DNA of 64,000 nucleotides from CAZLFQ01 sp044229535. GTDB taxonomy: Bacteria; Pseudomonadota; Alphaproteobacteria; Rickettsiales; Midichloriaceae. Below the pieces are notes generated by a model, which searched no databases, was not told the origin of the DNA, and was given only the letters and a program-made list of their open reading frames with translations. Below are positions 17,614-27,243 of the stretch, piece after piece. Within the stretch, counting starts at the first letter, position 1, and each line of letters opens with the position of its first letter. Position numbers and translations under genes: made by a program. The stretch is taken from the NCBI GenBank assembly GCA_044229535.1, contig JBGASU010000001.1, forward strand, positions 806,001-870,000. The letters run 5' to 3'.

Positions 17614-18000
17614 ATGGCAAAATTTATTTGGGTAAGGGAAGATGTGGTTCTAGCAATTCACGCGATGCAGATCTGCGAGCATGGGGGGCAAGACGGGGTG
17701 CGGGACATAGGCTTACTTCAGTCCGCGTTGTCTCGCCCAGTAAATAGATTAGCTTACAACCCTAAAGCCAAAGTTGAGGAATTAGCTGCTTCTTATTGCT
17801 TTGGAATAATTAACAATCATCCTTTCGTAGATGGGAATAAAAGAACAGGTTACGTTGTGATGAACTTATTTTTAGAATTAAATGGGTTTTTGCTAAGCGC
17901 TGCCAAAATTTCCAAGTATGAAGTAATTATGAAAGTAGCCTCAGGTAAAATGTCTGAGGTTAAATTAGCTGAGTGGCTTAAATCTAATATCAAGCGTTAA
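17614..18000 (+). CDS. doc: Doc-type Fic-domain toxin (death-on-curing family)
   Basis: A 128-residue compact Fic-fold toxin. The active-site motif HPFVDGNKRTGY (69-80) matches the Doc consensus HxFx(D/N)xNKR, with His69, Asp73, Asn75, Lys76 and Arg77 present. Doc proteins phosphorylate elongation factor EF-Tu and stop translation. The antitoxin is of AbrB/MazE type rather than the Phd type of phage P1, a pairing also seen in chromosomal modules. All visible catalytic residues are intact, so it is likely active. It lies between paralogous membrane genes A2 and B2. Confidence 0.88.
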   Translation: MAKFIWVREDVVLAIHAMQICEHGGQDGVRDIGLLQSALSRPVNRLAYNPKAKVEELAASYCFGIINNHPFVDGNKRTGYVVMNLFLELNGFLLSAAKISKYEVIMKVASGKMSEVKLAEWLKSNIKR

Positions 18001-18015
18001 TGTGAGAGAAATGTA

Positions 18016-18768
18016 ATGACAACTGACTTAAGTAGACCAACAACCAATCTAAGAGCTGCTCTATTAGCAAACAACCAAAATACAGAAATTGAACATGAAT
18101 TTTTAAGACGAAACACTCACAAATTTTTAGCTGGATTTGCTGTTTTAATGTATGCCTTCGATGTACTTTCTGTTTTAACAAATGATGATAAGCCATTAGG
18201 AGGGGGAATACAAATTGCAGGTGATGTAATTGGGCTAGCTGTTGCAAGTCTAATTATAGCAGCGCCAGAGAGAAAAAACGACCTTCAAGAACCCATCTCT
18301 TGTAACTACACACTAGATGTACTTAAGCGTATGGTGACTATACCTCTATCTTGTTTTCAAAATGCAGATCCAAGGCGATTCTTAGCTTCTACAAATATAG
18401 CTTTACGCGCGTTAATCTACATTGGGCATGGTATTGCAGAAAAAGAGATGAGCCCACTAGTAGGAGGTCTGTTTAGCATCGCGGTTTTGTGCAATAGCGC
18501 CCTTGCGTTTCCTAAGAAAAATGAAACAGGCTATATATTATATGGAGCTTTAATTCTTCCGATGAGTTTAGGACTACTGATTGCAAATGCTGTTAATGGT
18601 ACTACTCCTGCAGTAATGCTTGCGTATGCTAATGCGGCCACCATTTCAGCAAGTATATTCGCTGTTTCTGTTAATGGTTTTGCCCATAGAGAAGCAATTA
18701 AAAAAGCTGAAGGCTGCAGGAAGATTGGAGCATTTATTAATGGAGACACACCAGTTTTAACAGTTTGA
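18016..18768 (+). CDS. Multi-pass membrane protein, paralogue family copy B2
   Basis: A 250-residue protein paralogous to B1. It shares DVLKRMVTIPLSCFQNADPRRF (about 100-121; key residues K-x-M, CFQN, D-x-RRF) and the distal motif ALAFPKKNETGYILYG. About six hydrophobic segments follow a polar N terminus. It starts 15 bases after the doc stop codon with a weak GAGAG site, so it may be read from the toxin-antitoxin promoter. B1 and B2 have diverged more than A1 and A2. Function unknown. An extended palindrome lies just after its stop codon. Confidence 0.7.
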   Translation: MTTDLSRPTTNLRAALLANNQNTEIEHEFLRRNTHKFLAGFAVLMYAFDVLSVLTNDDKPLGGGIQIAGDVIGLAVASLIIAAPERKNDLQEPISCNYTLDVLKRMVTIPLSCFQNADPRRFLASTNIALRALIYIGHGIAEKEMSPLVGGLFSIAVLCNSALAFPKKNETGYILYGALILPMSLGLLIANAVNGTTPAVMLAYANAATISASIFAVSVNGFAHREAIKKAEGCRKIGAFINGDTPVLTV

Positions 18769-18780
18769 TAAGTGGGTTGA

Positions 18781-18868
18781 GAAGAAGATTATTAATGTGT
18801 GCGTGGGGGGCGAATTTGCCCGCAAAGCGGTCTTTAAGCAAATTCGAGCACACATTAATGGATTCTTC
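18781..18868. repeat. Nested imperfect palindrome between convergent genes
   Basis: Arms ATTAATGTGTGC (18791-18802) and GCACACATTAAT (18848-18859) pair perfectly over 12 bases. Inside them CGAATTTGC (18811-18819) pairs with GCAAATTCG (18838-18846), and a further CCGC-AAA-GCGG hairpin sits in the centre. Outer GAAGAA / TTCTTC bases extend the structure. There is no T-run, so it is not a classical terminator. It separates B2 from the convergent cysS. Confidence 0.75.
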
Positions 18869-18915
18869 GAATCCCAAGAAAAGTAAACAGCAGCTTAATA
18901 CCACGCTATAACTTA

Positions 18916-20220
18916 CTAAAACTCAAACCCATCTTTGGTGTCTTTTACAGTATATCCTAATGCTGATATTTTATTACGTAGCTCGTCTGCAAGCGCCCAG
19001 TTTTTAGCTTTTTTAGCAGCGACTCTTTCTTCTGCTAACTTAATAACTTCAGCTGGAATTTCTTTAGATGCTGTAGTTAAATTTAGTCCTAAAAGTTCTG
19101 CGCCAGCAGCTAATTCAGCTACTGCGGCAACATCCCCTTTTATTGCAGCATTAGCATACTCGTGAAGCTTAGCTAGCGCCAGCGGGGTATTGATATCATC
19201 TGCTAGAGCTTCTAAAATTTCTGCGGAGTTAGCTTTTTCTGATGAGGAATTTTTAAGTGCTAATCTAAATCTTTCAATCGATTTCTTCGCATCTTCAATT
19301 GCCTTATCACTATAATCCAATGGTTTTTTATAGTGGGTTGTAAGGTAGACGTATCTTATCACCACGCCTTCCACACCTTCATCCAAAACTTCACGAACAG
19401 TTTTAAAATTGCCAAGCGATTTGCTCATCTTCTCGCCGTTCACAGTCAAGAAGCCGTTATGCACCCAGTAACGCGCAAATTTATGATCATTAGCACATTC
19501 ACTCTGTGCAACTTCGTTTTCGTGGTGTGGGAACATAAGATCAGCTCCGCCACCATGAATATCAAATTCTGCCCCCAAATGTTTTTTGCTCATTGCCGAA
19601 CATTCTATATGCCACCCAGGTCTACCCATTCCCCAAGGACTTGCAAAACCATTATCATCGGCTGGCTTCCACAGAACAAAATCTGCTGGATTTTTTTTGT
19701 ATGGGGCAACTTCAACTCTAGCACCTGCAATCATATCTTCCACGCTGCGACGCGCAAGTTTGCCATATTCTTTAAATGATTCTACCGAAAACAAAACATG
19801 ACCTTCAGCTTCATATGCATGCTTTTTTTCAATTAGATCTTGAATCATCAAAATCATTTCTTGAATATGCGTTGTAGCACGCGGCTCCACAGTGGGTGGT
19901 AAGCAATTAAGTGCGGCAATATCGGCATGATAATACTGCGTCATTGTTGTAGTAATTTCATTAATGGGCTTACCAGTTTCTTTTGATGCATTAATAATTT
20001 TATCATCAACATCGGTAATATTCCTTGCGTAAGTGACTTGAGGATAAACTGCTTTTAACAATCTAAACAGCACATCGTATACAACCGCAGAGCGTGCATT
20101 ACCTAGGTGTGGACGATCATAAACTGTGGGCCCACAGACGTACATCCTGACATTGGCTTTATCAATGGGGATGAACTCTTCTTTTTGTCGAGCTAACGAA
20201 TTGTGTAAATATATTTTCAT
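18916..20220 (-). CDS. cysS: Cysteinyl-tRNA synthetase
   Basis: A 434-residue class I aminoacyl-tRNA synthetase that charges tRNA-Cys. It starts MKIYLHNSLARQKEEF, as in the family; a possible ATG 36 bases upstream adds residues not found in CysRS. The zinc-site Cys and adjacent YVCGPTVYDRPHLGNAR (key CGPTVY and the HIGH variant HLGN, about 28-42) are present, as are GWHIECSAMS, the HHENEVAQSE zinc motif and KMSKSLGN (about 264-271). The length is somewhat shorter than the E. coli enzyme (461). Confidence 0.96.
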   Translation of the reverse strand: MKIYLHNSLARQKEEFIPIDKANVRMYVCGPTVYDRPHLGNARSAVVYDVLFRLLKAVYPQVTYARNITDVDDKIINASKETGKPINEITTTMTQYYHADIAALNCLPPTVEPRATTHIQEMILMIQDLIEKKHAYEAEGHVLFSVESFKEYGKLARRSVEDMIAGARVEVAPYKKNPADFVLWKPADDNGFASPWGMGRPGWHIECSAMSKKHLGAEFDIHGGGADLMFPHHENEVAQSECANDHKFARYWVHNGFLTVNGEKMSKSLGNFKTVREVLDEGVEGVVIRYVYLTTHYKKPLDYSDKAIEDAKKSIERFRLALKNSSSEKANSAEILEALADDINTPLALAKLHEYANAAIKGDVAAVAELAAGAELLGLNLTTASKEIPAEVIKLAEERVAAKKAKNWALADELRNKISALGYTVKDTKDGFEF

Positions 20221-20294
20221 GTTCAAAGGCGCGTATATATGAGGACAGCATAGCATATCCTAGATATTTTGGTAGCGTAATGAAAATAAAATAA

Positions 20295-22100
20295 TTACTT
20301 CCCAGCGCGTTTGCGATCAACTGGATTTAAAAATCTTTTTCTAAGTCTTATAGATTTAGGTGTAACTTCCACCAATTCATCATCTTTAATATAAGAAAGT
20401 GTTTCTTCCAGCGTAAACAATTTAGCAGGTGTGAGTTTAATATTTTCATCACTTCCTGCCGCACGGATATTTGTAAGCTGCTTGCCACGAATTGGGTTCA
20501 CTTCTAAATCGTTATCACGATTGTGTTCACCAATCACCATACCTTCATATAGCTTTGTTTTAGGCAGAACGAACATAATACCACGATCTTCCAAATTCCA
20601 AAGAGCATAAGCAACCGCTTCGCCATTTGAATTTGAAATTAAAGCGCCGTTTCTGCGTGTTGCGATATCACCTTTATATGGCTGGTAGTCATGGAATAGC
20701 CTGTTCAATGTTCCTGTACCACGTGTATCGTTTCTGAATTCACTTTGGTAACCAATTAGTCCACGGGATGGAACGTGGAATATCATTCTCGTTTTGCCAC
20801 CGCTCGAAGGACGCATCTCTTTCATCTCACCTTTACGTTGAGAAACTTTCTCAACGACTGTACCTGTATAGGCATCATCAACGTCGATTACAACCTCTTC
20901 AATAGGCTCTAATTTTTGACCATTTTCTTCTTTAAATAGAACTTTTGGACGCGATACGGAAAGCTCGAAGCCTTCACGGCGCATGTTTTCAATTAGTACG
21001 CCAAGCTGTAACTCGCCACGACCACCAACTTCAAAACTCTCACCTGTTTCAGAGATGTTTAGAGTTATTGCAACGTTGCTTTCTGCTTCTCTTTCTAAAC
21101 GATCGAGAATAATACGCGATGTAACTTTTGTACCCTCTTGACCAGCAAGTGGTGAGTTATTAACGCTAATGGTAATTGCCATAGTAGGCGGATCAATTGG
21201 AGTAGATTTAATTGGCTCAACAACTTCTGGAGCGCAAATTGTATCTGATACGGAAGTAAGTTCAACACCTGCAATTGCAACGATATCACCTGCTTCTGCA
21301 ACATCAGTTGGAATTCTTTCAATCCCTCTAAAACCAAATAATTTTGTAAGTTTTGTTGTTTCAATTGTCTTGCCATCAAGACCAATACTTTTCACAGGAG
21401 AACCAACTTTTGCTACACCTGAATACACTTTACCGATTAGTACACGACCCACGTAGTTATCATAGGTTAAAATACTTGCTAGCATACTGAATGGCGCAGT
21501 TTTATCTACGTTTGGTGCTGGCACACGGTTTTTCATTAAATCGAAAAGTGGCTTTAAATCTTCACCTTTTACATCTGCGGATGTGCTAGCCCAGCCTTCA
21601 CGACCTACTGCATAAAGTGTTGGGAAATCTAATTGTTCTTCATTTGCATCAAGAGCTGAGAATAAATCAAAAATCTCATTATGCACTTCGTCAATTCTAC
21701 GGTCAGGACGATCAACTTTATTGATAACCACAATTGGCTTTAGCCCTAGCGCTAAAGCTTTTGAAAGCACGAATTTTGTTTGCGGCATTGGCCCTTCTGA
21801 AGAGTCAACAAGGAGCACCACGCCATCCACCATCGATAATACACGCTCAACTTCACCACCGAAATCGGCGTGACCAGGTGTGTCGACTATATTATATTTA
21901 ATACCGTCATAGTGTAGAGAAGTAGCCTTAGCTAAAATTGTAATACCACGCTCACGCTCTAGGTCGTTGCTGTCCATCAAGCGCTCTGCAACCTGCTGAT
22001 TGTCGCGGAAAGTGCCGCTCTGCTTTAACATGTTATCTACTAGAGTTGTCTTGCCATGGTCAACATGCGCAATGATCGCTATGTTTCTAATTTCTGTCAT
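20295..22100 (-). CDS. typA: Ribosome-associated GTPase TypA/BipA
   Basis: A 601-residue translational GTPase related to EF-G that binds the ribosome and supports 50S assembly and stress responses. The G1 motif AHVDHGKTT (10-18), G2/switch region RERGITI (49-55), G3 DTPGHADFGGEVER (74-87) and G4 NKVD (about 127-130) are all intact. The C-terminal domains contain the conserved GGRGELQLGVLIE and FHVPSRGLIGYQSEF segments. Length is normal. It is a single-gene unit about 75 bases upstream of cysS. Confidence 0.97.
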   Translation of the reverse strand: MTEIRNIAIIAHVDHGKTTLVDNMLKQSGTFRDNQQVAERLMDSNDLERERGITILAKATSLHYDGIKYNIVDTPGHADFGGEVERVLSMVDGVVLLVDSSEGPMPQTKFVLSKALALGLKPIVVINKVDRPDRRIDEVHNEIFDLFSALDANEEQLDFPTLYAVGREGWASTSADVKGEDLKPLFDLMKNRVPAPNVDKTAPFSMLASILTYDNYVGRVLIGKVYSGVAKVGSPVKSIGLDGKTIETTKLTKLFGFRGIERIPTDVAEAGDIVAIAGVELTSVSDTICAPEVVEPIKSTPIDPPTMAITISVNNSPLAGQEGTKVTSRIILDRLEREAESNVAITLNISETGESFEVGGRGELQLGVLIENMRREGFELSVSRPKVLFKEENGQKLEPIEEVVIDVDDAYTGTVVEKVSQRKGEMKEMRPSSGGKTRMIFHVPSRGLIGYQSEFRNDTRGTGTLNRLFHDYQPYKGDIATRRNGALISNSNGEAVAYALWNLEDRGIMFVLPKTKLYEGMVIGEHNRDNDLEVNPIRGKQLTNIRAAGSDENIKLTPAKLFTLEETLSYIKDDELVEVTPKSIRLRKRFLNPVDRKRAGK

Positions 22101-22232
22101 ATTTTAAAGTTCCTGCCCCGAAAGTGCGTTGTAATAATAACGGTCATTCTAACCTATTGAAGTGAAAATAACAATAGAATATGTAAAGATTATGCCGCAC
22201 TCATAAGCACGGCACAGCTAAATATCGAATAA

Positions 22233-23651
22233 TTAATATAAACCCAGCACTTTCCACCAGATACTGCCTGATATCGCCCAAATTACAATGTATAGCACAC
22301 TCATAATTCCACCAATTTTCCACCAAGTTTGAGTATTCATGTAACCCGCACCATAAAATATTGGAGCACTAGCAATACCAAAGTGAGTAAGGCCACCAGA
22401 AAGAATTGATGCAAAACCTAACACTAAAGCAGAAAGCGTTGCAGGCATTCCTGTACCGATCAGCACCAATAAAAATGTTGGGAATAGAACTGTAACATGC
22501 GCAGTAATACTTGCGAATAAGTAATGAATATAGAAATAAATCGCTAATACTATAATAGCAGTAACATGGGGGTTTTGCCCCGCAATCAATGTCTTTATCT
22601 GCTCACCGATCCAACCCATCATACCTAGTTTTGAAAGGAAGCTGGACATCATAACTAGTGTCGCAAACCAGACAAACGTATGCCACGCCGCTTTATCCGA
22701 AGCAGCATCATCCCATTTTAAAACACCAGTTACCATCAATACGCAAAAGCCAATTAATGCAGTTGTAGTTGCTGATATTCCAATGCTTGCTCCTGAAATC
22801 CACAGCGAAATTAAAACAAAGAAAGTGAACAGCATAATCATTTCATTTACTGTCATCTTTCCCATTTCTTGTAATTTTTTCTTAGCAATAGCTGGAGCAG
22901 ATTCTGAATGTGTAATCTCAGGTTTATGGATTCTGAATAATACCAACGGCATTAATATTAAACTCAACAACCCTGGAACCAACGCAGCTAATGCCCATCC
23001 AGTCCATGAAATAGCAATGCCAGCATCTTGAGCTAGCTTGACTATCAATGGGTTCGCTGCCATTGCTGTAATAAACATACTACTAGTGATCACATTAGAT
23101 TGAGCGCAAGACTGCATAATGAACCCAGCAGTTTTTTTAGAAACACCTTTATGGGTTTTATCTTGGAAAGATTCTGCAAGTGAATGTGCTATAGGATATA
23201 TTATACCACCACCACGCGCCGTTACGCTTGGAATAAGTGGCGATAAAATAAACTCTGCGGCAACCAACCCATAGCTTAAACCAAGAGTGCTTCTACCCAG
23301 TTTTGAAATAAAGAAATATGCTATCCTAGAACCCAATCCCGTTTTTATAAATCCTTGCGATATGAAAAACGCAAATACCACTAACCAAACTACATCACTG
23401 CCGAACCCAGCAAGACATTGATCTAGGGTTAAAGTTTTTGTAAGAACTGCCGCAACAATTCCTAACAATGAAATTGCACCCATCGGCATTGGGTTAAGTA
23501 TTATCCCACCAATTGTGGCGAGGAATATACCTAGCAGATGCCAAGCATTGGCTGTGACACCTTCTGGCGTTGGAATAAACCAAAACGCCGCAGCGATTAG
23601 AGCTAGGAATAATAATGTTGAAATTTGCGAAGCAGAAACGGCTTTAGGCAT
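22233..23651 (-). CDS. DASS-family sodium:dicarboxylate (2-oxoglutarate/malate-type) transporter
   Basis: A 472-residue inner-membrane carrier with about 12 hydrophobic helices. It belongs to the divalent anion:sodium symporter (SLC13-like) family. The sequence resembles the 2-oxoglutarate/malate translocator branch, with conserved segments SLLGIVAAVLT, ARGGGIIYPI, SNVITSSMFITAMAANP and TSALVLGF-type loops carrying the SNT-like substrate motifs. The family imports or exchanges dicarboxylates such as malate, succinate or 2-oxoglutarate. For a host-dependent bacterium it would be a carbon entry route. Exact substrate and coupling ion are inferred. Confidence 0.85.
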   Translation of the reverse strand: MPKAVSASQISTLLFLALIAAAFWFIPTPEGVTANAWHLLGIFLATIGGIILNPMPMGAISLLGIVAAVLTKTLTLDQCLAGFGSDVVWLVVFAFFISQGFIKTGLGSRIAYFFISKLGRSTLGLSYGLVAAEFILSPLIPSVTARGGGIIYPIAHSLAESFQDKTHKGVSKKTAGFIMQSCAQSNVITSSMFITAMAANPLIVKLAQDAGIAISWTGWALAALVPGLLSLILMPLVLFRIHKPEITHSESAPAIAKKKLQEMGKMTVNEMIMLFTFFVLISLWISGASIGISATTTALIGFCVLMVTGVLKWDDAASDKAAWHTFVWFATLVMMSSFLSKLGMMGWIGEQIKTLIAGQNPHVTAIIVLAIYFYIHYLFASITAHVTVLFPTFLLVLIGTGMPATLSALVLGFASILSGGLTHFGIASAPIFYGAGYMNTQTWWKIGGIMSVLYIVIWAISGSIWWKVLGLY

Positions 23652-23842
23652 TTGACCCCTTATATTTTTAAATTGCGCCTGCTCTATACCATAGATTCTT
23701 TCATTTTACCAGCAGTATGTTAAAGTACTGCTATATTCCCTCAATTTAGGCTTAATAAGAGCAACATGCTTGTGAAATTGTATTAGAAATTTTTTCGTAA
23801 TTGAGATATATAAATAAGTAGAATTCTTTAAGTAGGGGCAAG

Positions 23843-26095
23843 GTGTTTAGACAATTAAGTTCATCATTAATAAAAGGCGTTTCACCAATATTATTTGGCA
23901 TACCGTTTGTATTACTTTCTATTTTTTTGAGTATAGCTCTATTCAGCTACCATAAAGACGACCCTTCATTTGATAAAGCTACGTCTGGATATGTTCACAA
24001 CGTAACAGGTGAATACGGTGCATTTATTGCAGACCCCCTATTGCAATCTCTGGGATTCGCTTCGATATTGCCAGTATTGTTCTTAGCTGTTTTCGGGACA
24101 AAAATTCTTTTAAGGAAACCAATAAAATTCATCCCTATTAGAATTGCATTATTGCTTTTAACAACCCCTATATTCGCTACAACGCTAGCTTTCTTAGGCT
24201 CTGATAATTCGTTTGTCACGAGCGGTTATGGCGGATTTATTGGTTCATTCCTAAAAAACGAACTATCTCTTAAATTTGAAGAACACATAATTTTCTGGCC
24301 AAGTATTGCGCTCATAATTTTAGGATCTATAGGCGCTTTAAGCTTAACTCTCTCAGAGTTAAAAGCCTTGTTATTATTCTCTGCAAGACAGATAATAATA
24401 ATCACTTATATTACAATTTGGTTTGTTAAGTTCTGCTACTATTCAGTCTATAGACTTATTGCGAAATTTTCTGGTGTTAGAACAGAAGAGGAAAGTTACC
24501 CTGAACTTCCAAAACCAAAAGCCTTGGTGGAAATTGTAAGCAAAACCCCAAAAGTTGAAGAAACTAAAGCGAAAGTACAATCCAAGTTACTTTTAGATCC
24601 AGACGAATTCTTGTTGCCAGCGACATCATTGCTTAGAGCAATACCCGAAAAAAACAAATCGCATATAGTCAACGAAGCCGCACTAAGCCAAAATTCCAAA
24701 ATCTTACAAAAAGTTTTAGAAGACTTTGGCATTAAAGGTGAAGTTATAAAAATTCACCCAGGGCCTGTTGTAACTCTATATGAATTTGAACCAGCCGCTG
24801 GAATAAAATCTTCGCGTATTATTGGGCTTGCTGATGATATCTCACGCTCTATGAGCGCGATATCAGCTCGTATAGCAGTAATTCCTGGCAAAAGCTCTTT
24901 AGGCATTGAGCTGCCTAATGCACATAGAGAAGTTGTCTATTTAAGAGAGTTACTAGAAACAAAAATATATCAAGGTACTGAAGATAAATTACCACTGATA
25001 CTTGGTAAAAATATTGCAGGTGAAGTTGTAATTGCAGACCTTGCAAAAATGCCACATCTATTGGTTGCAGGTACAACAGGCTCTGGTAAGTCTGTTGCGA
25101 TAAATACTATGATTCTATCATTGCTCTATAAGTATTCTCCTAAGCAATGTAAATTCATAATGATCGACCCTAAAATGTTAGAGCTTTCTGTTTATGATGG
25201 CATTCCTCACCTACTCACTCCAGTTGTAACCGAGCCTAGAAAAGCTATCGCTGCCCTAAAATGGGTAGTGAAAGAAATGGAATCACGATACAGAAATATG
25301 TCAACACTTGGCGTTAGAAATCTTGAAGGGTATAACAAAGCCTTGGCCGAAGCTTTAAAAAATGGAACAAAGCTCGAGAAACGAGTTCAGGTTGGGTTTA
25401 ATCCTGAAAATGGAGAGCCAATCTACGAAACTATTTCAATGGATACTTCACCACTACCTTTCATTGTAGTCATAGTGGATGAGATGGCAGACTTGATGCT
25501 AGTTGCAGGCAAAGACATTGAAGGATCTATACAACGCCTTGCGCAAATGGCGCGTGCGGCTGGTATTCATTTGATAATGGCAACACAACGACCATCCGTT
25601 GACGTAATAACAGGTGTGATTAAAGCAAACTTCCCAACTCGTATCAGTTTCCAAGTAACATCAAAAATCGATAGCAGAACTATTCTTGGTGAACAAGGTG
25701 CTGAACAGCTATTGGGTATGGGCGACATGTTGCATATGCGTGGTGGCGGCAGGATTGAACGCGTCCATGGTCCTTTTGTCGACGATAAAGAAGTGGAAGC
25801 AATTACTAGCTATTTAAAAACCCAAGGCACCCCAACTTATATTGAAAGTGTTACAGTCGTTGAAGATGAAGAAGATGGGGAATTTTCTAATATGGAAAGC
25901 TCTGGAGATGACATGTATGATCAAGCAGTTGCAATTGTTCTTAAAGAGAGAAAAGCATCGACAAGCTATATACAAAGATGCTTAAGAATTGGCTATAACC
26001 GTGCGGCCAACCTCATTGAAAAAATGGAAAAAGAAGGTGTGGTAAGCGCGCCTAACCATACCGGCAAAAGAGAGATTTTAGTTGGAGAAAATTAA
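23843..26095 (+). CDS. ftsK: DNA translocase FtsK
   Basis: A 750-residue septal DNA pump that clears chromosomes and activates XerCD at dif. It has four N-terminal membrane helices (about 15-185), a short linker, then the alpha-beta motor with Walker A GTTGSGKSV (about 411-419) and Walker B VVIVDEMADLM (about 540-550). The C-terminal gamma winged-helix domain (about 685-750) contains YIQRCLRIGYNRAA, the KOPS-reading segment. It starts with GTG preceded by AGGGG. The linker is short relative to E. coli FtsK (1329 residues), which is usual in alphaproteobacteria. rnd follows after 3 bases. Confidence 0.96.
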   Translation: MFRQLSSSLIKGVSPILFGIPFVLLSIFLSIALFSYHKDDPSFDKATSGYVHNVTGEYGAFIADPLLQSLGFASILPVLFLAVFGTKILLRKPIKFIPIRIALLLLTTPIFATTLAFLGSDNSFVTSGYGGFIGSFLKNELSLKFEEHIIFWPSIALIILGSIGALSLTLSELKALLLFSARQIIIITYITIWFVKFCYYSVYRLIAKFSGVRTEEESYPELPKPKALVEIVSKTPKVEETKAKVQSKLLLDPDEFLLPATSLLRAIPEKNKSHIVNEAALSQNSKILQKVLEDFGIKGEVIKIHPGPVVTLYEFEPAAGIKSSRIIGLADDISRSMSAISARIAVIPGKSSLGIELPNAHREVVYLRELLETKIYQGTEDKLPLILGKNIAGEVVIADLAKMPHLLVAGTTGSGKSVAINTMILSLLYKYSPKQCKFIMIDPKMLELSVYDGIPHLLTPVVTEPRKAIAALKWVVKEMESRYRNMSTLGVRNLEGYNKALAEALKNGTKLEKRVQVGFNPENGEPIYETISMDTSPLPFIVVIVDEMADLMLVAGKDIEGSIQRLAQMARAAGIHLIMATQRPSVDVITGVIKANFPTRISFQVTSKIDSRTILGEQGAEQLLGMGDMLHMRGGGRIERVHGPFVDDKEVEAITSYLKTQGTPTYIESVTVVEDEEDGEFSNMESSGDDMYDQAVAIVLKERKASTSYIQRCLRIGYNRAANLIEKMEKEGVVSAPNHTGKREILVGEN

Positions 26096-26098
26096 TAG

Positions 26099-27166
26099 AT
26101 GCTAATTAGCAATAACGATCAACTCGCCGACTGTATTGCCAAACTTAAAGACGATAAGTTTATCTCTATAGACACAGAATTTATGCGGGATAAATATTAT
26201 TATCCACGCCTTGCACTAATTCAAATTGCTGGAAAAAATACCGCATTTGCTATAGATGGGTTAGCCGATATAAATTTGGATCTTTTAAAACCTCTACTTA
26301 GCAAAAAATCTTTGGTAAAAGTATTCCATTCTTGTCAGCAGGATTTAGAAGTTTTTTATAATTACTTCGGCTTTATACCCAGCAATATTTTTGATACACA
26401 AATTGCACTACTATTCTTAGGATATAAAGAACAACCTAGTTACGAAACTTTAATCAAAGATTTTTTGCACAGGCAATTGGATAAAAAGCTACAATTTTCA
26501 GATTGGTTAAAACGCCCGCTCAGCGATAAGCATTTAAAATATGCAGTAGATGATGTGCTCTTTTTACAAGAAGTTTATCCTATAATTTTGGAAAAAATAG
26601 AAGCTCTAAATAGATTGAGTTGGCTCAAAGAAGAGTGCAAGTCATTGGAAGATAATACCCAATTCTACGCTACAGAAGAAGAACTATTACGTAAATTTGT
26701 AACTCAGCTAGAGACTGAACAGCTCATACATTCTTGCTTAAAGATTATAAGAATGCGAGAAAAAATTGCCAAGAAATTGGATGTATCTCGCAATCATATC
26801 TTGCATGATCAAGATATAATAACAGTTTTAAAATTTTCTGGCGTTCCAAAAAAATCTAAGCTTTCAAAAACCGAAATTGATGAGGCTTTAGCAACACCAG
26901 AAACTTCTGAAGATAAGCAAATTGTTGAGAAAGTAATAAAGCTTTCTAAACTTCGCAAAGGTGAGAAAGTAGAAAAATTCATGCTGATTAGAAAAAAATT
27001 GCACGAAGTAGCAGAAGCAGAAAAAATTTCTCCATCACTAATTGCAACATCAGATGAGATAGTTAAATTCGCAAACGGTATTAAGAAAAACATAAGGTTT
27101 CTCTCTGGTTGGAGAAAAGAAGTTTTCGGCCAAGCTGCATTACAGCTTATGGATAGGGATTTGTAA
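26099..27166 (+). CDS. rnd: Ribonuclease D
   Basis: A 355-residue 3'-5' exoribonuclease for tRNA 3'-end processing. The DEDD exonuclease motifs are visible: Asp25-x-Glu27 (SIDTEF), HSCQQDLEVFY (about 79-89) and the YAVDDVLFLQEVY motif (about 151-163). The C-terminal part (about 205-355) carries one or two HRDC-like helical domains that bind RNA. It is 3 bases downstream of ftsK and likely co-transcribed. A structured intergenic region follows before the convergent glycosyltransferase. Confidence 0.93.
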   Translation: MLISNNDQLADCIAKLKDDKFISIDTEFMRDKYYYPRLALIQIAGKNTAFAIDGLADINLDLLKPLLSKKSLVKVFHSCQQDLEVFYNYFGFIPSNIFDTQIALLFLGYKEQPSYETLIKDFLHRQLDKKLQFSDWLKRPLSDKHLKYAVDDVLFLQEVYPIILEKIEALNRLSWLKEECKSLEDNTQFYATEEELLRKFVTQLETEQLIHSCLKIIRMREKIAKKLDVSRNHILHDQDIITVLKFSGVPKKSKLSKTEIDEALATPETSEDKQIVEKVIKLSKLRKGEKVEKFMLIRKKLHEVAEAEKISPSLIATSDEIVKFANGIKKNIRFLSGWRKEVFGQAALQLMDRDL

Positions 27167-27188
27167 TATTGCCTATTCTATTTTCCGT

Positions 27189-27224
27189 CTCCGTTTCTTT
27201 GAACTTATACAAAGACGAGCGGAG
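27189..27224. repeat. Imperfect palindrome between convergent genes
   Basis: CTCCG (27189-27193) and CTTTG (27197-27201) pair with CAAAG (27210-27214) and CGGAG (27220-27224) around an 8-base loop. The right side continues as GAGCGGAGCGCGG, resembling GAGCGTAGCGCAG in the element at 44506-44597. It lies between rnd and the convergent GT2 gene and has no terminal T-run. Confidence 0.5.
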
Positions 27225-27243
27225 CGCGGCAAACATAAACAAA

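Noticed and set aside
17281..18015. Target-site duplication around the AbrB-Doc module
   Set aside because: Only short similarity (TGTA...TGAC) was seen at the two ends, which is within chance for this composition.
18781..18868. tRNA or other structured RNA at the long palindrome (TTCGAATCC lies nearby)
   Set aside because: The T-arm-like bases TTCGAATCC do not fit a cloverleaf; there is no matching acceptor or anticodon arm. The palindrome explains the structure better.
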